From: Favolaschia claudopus
Taxonomy: Eukaryota > Basidiomycota > Agaricomycetes > Agaricales > Mycenaceae
Reading direction: 5' to 3'
Length of the DNA stretch: 64,000 nt
Assembly (NCBI GenBank): GCA_037176885.1
Contig: JAWWNJ010000001.1
Location: 3,782,001 to 3,846,000, forward strand
The notes under the pieces were generated by a model that was not told the DNA's origin, did no database searches, and saw only the letters and a list, made by a program, of their open reading frames with translations. Positions 59,429-64,000 of this stretch are shown here, in pieces. The translations under genes and the position numbers were made by a program. Position 1 is the stretch's first letter, and every line of letters starts with the position of its first letter.

Positions 59429-59776
59429 AAGAGGAAGGTGGTGTTGGGAGGAGAGGGCTAAATAAGGGCGGAGGATACAAAGCCAAACTTACGATATCGT
59501 CCGAAAAAGGAAGGAGCGGACGAATATACGTATTATCACAATTTCTACGGGCTAACAGCGGGCCGTAATTGCCGAGTACCAGAATCACCCGGTTAATACA
59601 GTACACACTGAGGTTCTGGAGCATTAGCTCAGGACAAGACAACAGCACAAGGCATAAGTGTTTGTTTGGTATTCGCTCGCCAAGTCAAACAGGGACAACC
59701 GAGGCTCAGACATATATGTTGATTCGTGGTGTGTGAGGAGGAAGAAATAGATGCATTCATGTGTGGATGAGAGGTA

Positions 59777-60436
59777 TTACATGTTGAGTTTCTTCTCCAT
59801 ATCTTTGTGAATGTTCAGAGGAGGCGCGTCCTCCATGCCTAGAGGAGTCATGATTTCGATTCAAACCGAAACAAAAGTACGACGCACCACCAAAGATATC
59901 CACAGGCTCTATTGTCTCGTCCCGACCCATCAAGATATCGAGGTGCAGATTGGATTGAGGTAATCCGGCCATGTGTGGGTTCTGGGGAAGTAGTTGTGGG
60001 AGCAGGAAGGTTATATATATCAAAGAACATACGGCAGAAACAATCTTACGCTCCATGAGCAGTCGCATGGGCGCATGCAAACCGTAGAGATTGCGTTGCA
60101 TGCTCAGCTTCAGATTGTCTTGAGTTTCTTCCCACTATCAGGATACATGAGCGGAATGCATGGGCAACGCAGCACTGCGCTAACGTTCTCAAGGCGGTCT
60201 TTCAGAGCATTCTCGGTCTTGATTTCAGCGGCAATGCTACGCGGACCATATTGCAGAGTATCATGCAGACCCAAACTGTTTGCGGTGTCGTTGACGGAGG
60301 CAGACTTGGGCGCAGAGCCTGGGACTATTCTAAAGGAAGGTTCCTAGAATTTGAGGATGAGCCAGACGCGTCGGATAGAATTGTGGACGGACCATGCTGG
60401 GTGAGGGAGGGAGACGCGTACCGAGAGTGACGCCAT
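59777..60436 (-). CDS. UMP1: Proteasome maturation factor UMP1
   Basis: Chaperone of 20S proteasome assembly, degraded when the particle matures. Start at 60436 (MASLS), an 87-nt-class intron, then EPSFRIVPGSAPKSASVNDT, ANSLGLHDTLQYGPRSIAAE, an intron between RLEN and WEETQDNLKLSMQRNLYGLH, and APMRLLMERKIV. After another intron: NPHMAGLPQSNLHLDILMGR, DETIEPVDIFG, and the last exon MTPLGMEDAPPLNIHKDMEK ending KLNM at 59777. The NLYGLHAPMRL and LHLDILMGRDETI blocks are diagnostic for the family. Length (about 145 aa) is normal. Confidence 0.9.
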
Positions 60437-60626
60437 GTCACGAAACGTAACACCTATTTGATCGTGTGATGGACCCCAGAGTCGACCGTCTAACTCATCC
60501 AAGTTGCCAAGTTGTCTCTTGTCCTTCTTCTTCACCTTAGCTCTCTTCTACCCATCCTCGGGTCCTTAGTCTCCTTTGGTATTCCGAGCAATCGACACTC
60601 GGCTCTGCCCCAAATTCGATTCAACC

Positions 60627-63135
60627 ATGAGTATGCGTCAGTCGAGGTCCGCAACCATCCCGATTCCAAGGAGTTCCTCCTCCACCTCCCCCGCTCGTAA
60701 TATCGAGTCTGTTATATCAATCCCATTTGCTGCCCCATATACCGCACCTCCTCGTCCTCGTCTCGCAACTGCACAGGCCATTCCCATTGCCCACCACCGT
60801 AGTGCAGAAGGCAGCGTTCGGGGAGCTCGCAACAGTGTCCCCAGTCTCTCACCCGCACGCCCTTCCGCCAGATCGTTCACTCACTCGTCCCCCGTCATAC
60901 CTGTACGCTCCTCTCCGAGGTCCACTGGATTCGAACCTCGGGTCATTCATGCGGCCTCACCTCGGAGCACCGATCCCGCCTCCGTCCCCTCATCGTCGAC
61001 CGTGCCCCGTGCCCGGAAGCCTAGCGCAACAGGCGCTCGAGCTCCTACCTCCCACCGAACTGTATCTGGGCCTTTACATACGACATCGCCGCCCCGTACA
61101 ACCCCGTTCACACGACCAGCGTATCTCGAGCACTCTGCTCTCCGAGATTTACTTCAGACTGAGGCTCCACCTTCAATGCCTGCAAAGAGGAAGGTCGTAC
61201 AAGAAACTTCAAGGAGGTCTTTGACTCCCGAAACAGAGAGCGACGATGACGGAAGTCCTCCTCCCCGCCGGGTTCCGCCGACTGTTACTCCGTCGCCTCA
61301 AGTCCTTCACCTCCCTACTCGATGGAGTGAACGCTTCCGACATGAACTCCTCAGCATTTCTCCCGATGGTCGTGATGTGACTTATCAAGGTTAGTATTTA
61401 CTCCAAACCGTCTATTCATTTGTAACTTTTCTGCAGGAGCATCTTGCAATGGCGACAAGGACGCTGCTGCTATTCGAACCACTCACCCCATTCCGCACGC
61501 GTGTGGTATCTACTATTATGAAGTCGATATCCTCAGCAAGGGCAACAAAGGGTGCGTCCCCATTAAGCTTATTGACTTGTTACTTCCACTCATTTTCTTC
61601 TCAGACACATTAGCATTGGGTATGTCGTGCTAGATACCCTGTTCAATACTCATTTTTTGCAGGTTTGCTGGCAAGGATGTTAGACTCTCTCGCCTTCCCG
61701 GGTGGGAGCAAAACTCATGGGGATATCACGGCGATGATGGCTGCTCCTTCGCAGCAGAGAAGAACGGCACACCATTCGGGCCTACATTTGGCAGTCAGTA
61801 TTCACCATTTCGCTCCCACCTCTCTATAACGGCTTAAATCTTGTTTAGCGGGTGATACCATTGGATGCGGAATCGACTTTAGCACATATCAGGCCTTCTT
61901 CACCAAGAACGGCACTCTCATAGGTATCCTTCCATCGTTGTACCATATGGACCCTTCTGACGTTTCGCTTCTTTCCCAGGCTCAGCATTCAAGGACATTG
62001 GGCGGTCAACTGACCTGTTCCCCTCGATCGGTCTGCGTCATTCCGGCGAAGCTATTCGTGTCAACTTTGGACAAGATCCATTCAAATTCGACATCGAATA
62101 CCACGTCCACCAACAACGTCTTCAGACATGGTCCAATATAATGACAACGCCTATCGATCTGTCATTGGTTCCGGGTGAGAGCGCGGCGACAACTTCAAAA
62201 ACAGAGCCCGTCTCAGAGGAGCAAACCAAGAGTGCTATCAACAAATTGGTCTTGTCGTATCTTGCCCACCATGGTTATGCGAAGACGGCGCGAGCGTTAG
62301 CGAAACAATGCTCTGGGACGTCATCCAGCTCTGCTGACCATGATGTCGACATGGATGGCGGTAGCTCGTCCAGCGATAGCGCCATCGGTCTCGACAGCGA
62401 CATGGAATTGCGGACGCAAATCGTCAACTTGGTAGTCGCAGGGGACATCGACGCCGCTCTTGCCCAGACCAAGAAACACTACCCAACTGTTCTCTCCGCC
62501 GACGAGGGATTAATGCTTTTCAAATTGCGCTGCCGCAAGTTCGTCGAACTTCTACTGCAGGCGACCGAGCTGCACAAGAAAATGCAGAGAGAGGAGGCGG
62601 AGGACGACGAAATGGGCATGGATGTCGACGACGACGCCATCCCTCTGGGCTCGCCCGTCTCACCGCCGCGATTCGCCGCCGGTGTATCACACGCCTCTGT
62701 GCCCTCCGGCCGCTCCTCGACCAAAGCACAAGTAGAACAGGCGTTGAATCAGGCTATCATTTACGGTCAATCGCTCCTCAACGATTATACGTCGGACAAG
62801 CGCCCGGAGGTGCAGACGATGTTCAATCGCACTGTGGGCATCGTAGCATGGCACGATCCGATTGAACATGGTGGCGTTGCGGCCGAGGTCGCTGGGCCTG
62901 AAGCCAGAGTGGACCTTGCCAATGAGCTTAATCAGGCCATCCTACGTAATTCATTTCTCTTTCATTAAGCCAAAATATTACTCATGACTTCAAAACAGGA
63001 TCCCAAGGCCGCCCTCCCAACCCCGCCCTGGAAGTCATTTACCGGCACACCGCTGCATGCGTCTACCAGCTTGGTATCTCAGGAACCGGTGCCGCCGCCT
63101 TCGCGGACATGCAGAAGGAATTCATCGAATCATGA
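60627..63135 (+). CDS. VID30: SPRY-LisH-CTLH protein, RanBPM/Vid30-like
   Basis: Scaffold subunit of the GID/CTLH ubiquitin ligase, which degrades gluconeogenic enzymes in yeast. The start at 60627 opens a long Ser/Pro-rich tail. The SPRY domain spans several small exons: [70 protein letters not shown] and [18 protein letters not shown]. Then LisH ([20 protein letters not shown]), CTLH ([20 protein letters not shown]) and CRA ([27 protein letters not shown]). The last exon ([20 protein letters not shown]) ends at 63135. All frames join. Whole-domain order matches yeast Vid30 and human RANBP9/10. Confidence 0.88.
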
Positions 63136-63348
63136 TTTACCTGATTGCCTGCCCCCTCCTCTCACCCACCCCACCAGCAGTCTCATTTCCATTGTACTTT
63201 TCTTTGTTGGCTCTTTTACTACTAACTGGTTGTAACGAACGAACTCCCCTACCGATGTACGCGCAGATATCTGAATCAGAATGTAATAGTTTTTCCCCGC
63301 TCGCTCTACAACAACTTGACACTCGGCTCGTAACTACTGTTGTACATG

Positions 63349-64000
63349 TCAAAGCGCTCGCGAGTCGATGGGGTGCACGAGCGTCATCTTGACTTTGCCT
63401 TTCTGCGTATTCTTGTCCTTCTCGACCTCGATTTTGACGACGACCTTGTCGAACACGGAGATGGTGACGTCCTTGTTGCCAGGAACGGCCTTCGAGGAGG
63501 CGGGAATTGTCACAGTGTAGTTGTCTGCGTCGAATTGCGTGATATCGCGCTTGAACATCACCAGCCCTTCGATACCCAGTCTGTACAAGAAAAGAATTGA
63601 GTGCTGGCGAGGATGGCCGAGAACAGAACCTACTTGGACACAAAAACACCCAACCCGTTTCTGAATGTCCGTATGACAAAGGCTTCCTCCGTTACCTGCT
63701 GACGATCTCCTCGATTCTTGAGCGCAAGGCCGACGTAATACTCGACGCTTGCGCGGCCTGCCATTTGCGCCATCCGGTGCCGGCGATTGACGACTTCCAG
63801 TATACGCTCGACGTGGGGTTTGGAGTGTAGGGAGGCGTGGAGGGGGGTGTAATCGATTGCGGCTGAGAGCTGTCGATGAGCCAGGACATCTAATCGAAGG
63901 TTAATATTGATACGAGTTGACCTTGGTTAGTTGGATGACAAACCGGCGTAGCGTCGAATAGGACTGGTGAAATGTGTATAGATGGAACTTGCCAATCCAT
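63349..64000 (-). CDS. DIS3: DIS3/Rrp44 exosome ribonuclease, C-terminal part (cut by window edge)
   Basis: Catalytic 3'-5' exoribonuclease of the RNA exosome. Only the end of the RNB domain and the S1 domain are inside the window. Reading from the right edge: YTHFTSPIRRYA, an intron (about 63891-63947), DVLAHRQLSAAIDYTPLH, HVERILEVVNRRHRMAQMAG, RASVEYYVGLALKNRG, then EEAFVIRTFRNGLGVFVSK, an intron (about 63585-63633) and LGIEGLVMFKRDITQFDADN to the stop at 63349. YTHFTSPIRRY and the NRRHRMAQ stretch identify DIS3 rather than the related SSD1 or DIS3L2. No damage seen. Confidence 0.88.

Overview
The window is nuclear DNA of a filamentous fungus, most likely a mushroom-forming basidiomycete (Agaricomycetes). 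Genes are dense, sit on both strands and are cut by many 45-70 nt introns. Protein identities (DNA polymerase epsilon, PARP, DIS3, UMP1, RanBPM/Vid30, MFAP1, a QDE-1-type RdRP, and a YGTHSFRRGGCQY-type tyrosine recombinase) fit that group. Organism and identities are inferred by reading translations; no search was run.

Left arm (1-21315): the tail of one gene, a UBX-domain protein, an unrecognised gene, a secreted PNGase A-like amidase, two tandem acyl-protein-thioesterase-like hydrolases (the second has lost its catalytic Ser and His), a metallophosphoesterase, an F-box-like protein, a Fic/DOC-type protein with a TA-flanked MITE just upstream, and the catalytic subunit of DNA polymerase epsilon.

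Centre (21799-40590): three head-to-tail, almost identical copies of a 6.27-kb element. Each encodes a seven-exon tyrosine recombinase (431 aa, R...HxxR...W...Y all present) on the minus strand and a convergent three-exon accessory gene (383 aa) on the plus strand. Unit ends are 27-28 bp imperfect inverted repeats. At each internal junction they meet as GAGCCC-ATCT-GGGCTC, which looks like a recombinase core site (inverted arms around a short spacer). The whole array is bracketed by ATCTGCA direct repeats. Integration of circular intermediates into an existing end would give this layout. This is the most unusual object in the window.

Right arm (40591-64000): a BTB-domain gene whose first ATG lies 31 bp from the array's target repeat, a class-1A dihydroorotate dehydrogenase, an HMG-box factor, a WGR-type PARP, an FAD-dependent amine oxidase-like protein, and an RNA-dependent RNA polymerase. 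The RdRP has a 1-nt frameshift and a 496-bp MITE inside the exon just after its DLDGD active site. Then follow MFAP1 (splicing), UMP1 (proteasome assembly), a Vid30/RanBPM-type GID/CTLH subunit, and the 3' part of DIS3 (exosome). The probable loss of an RNA-silencing polymerase in the same window as a young element array is suggestive, but no causal link is shown.
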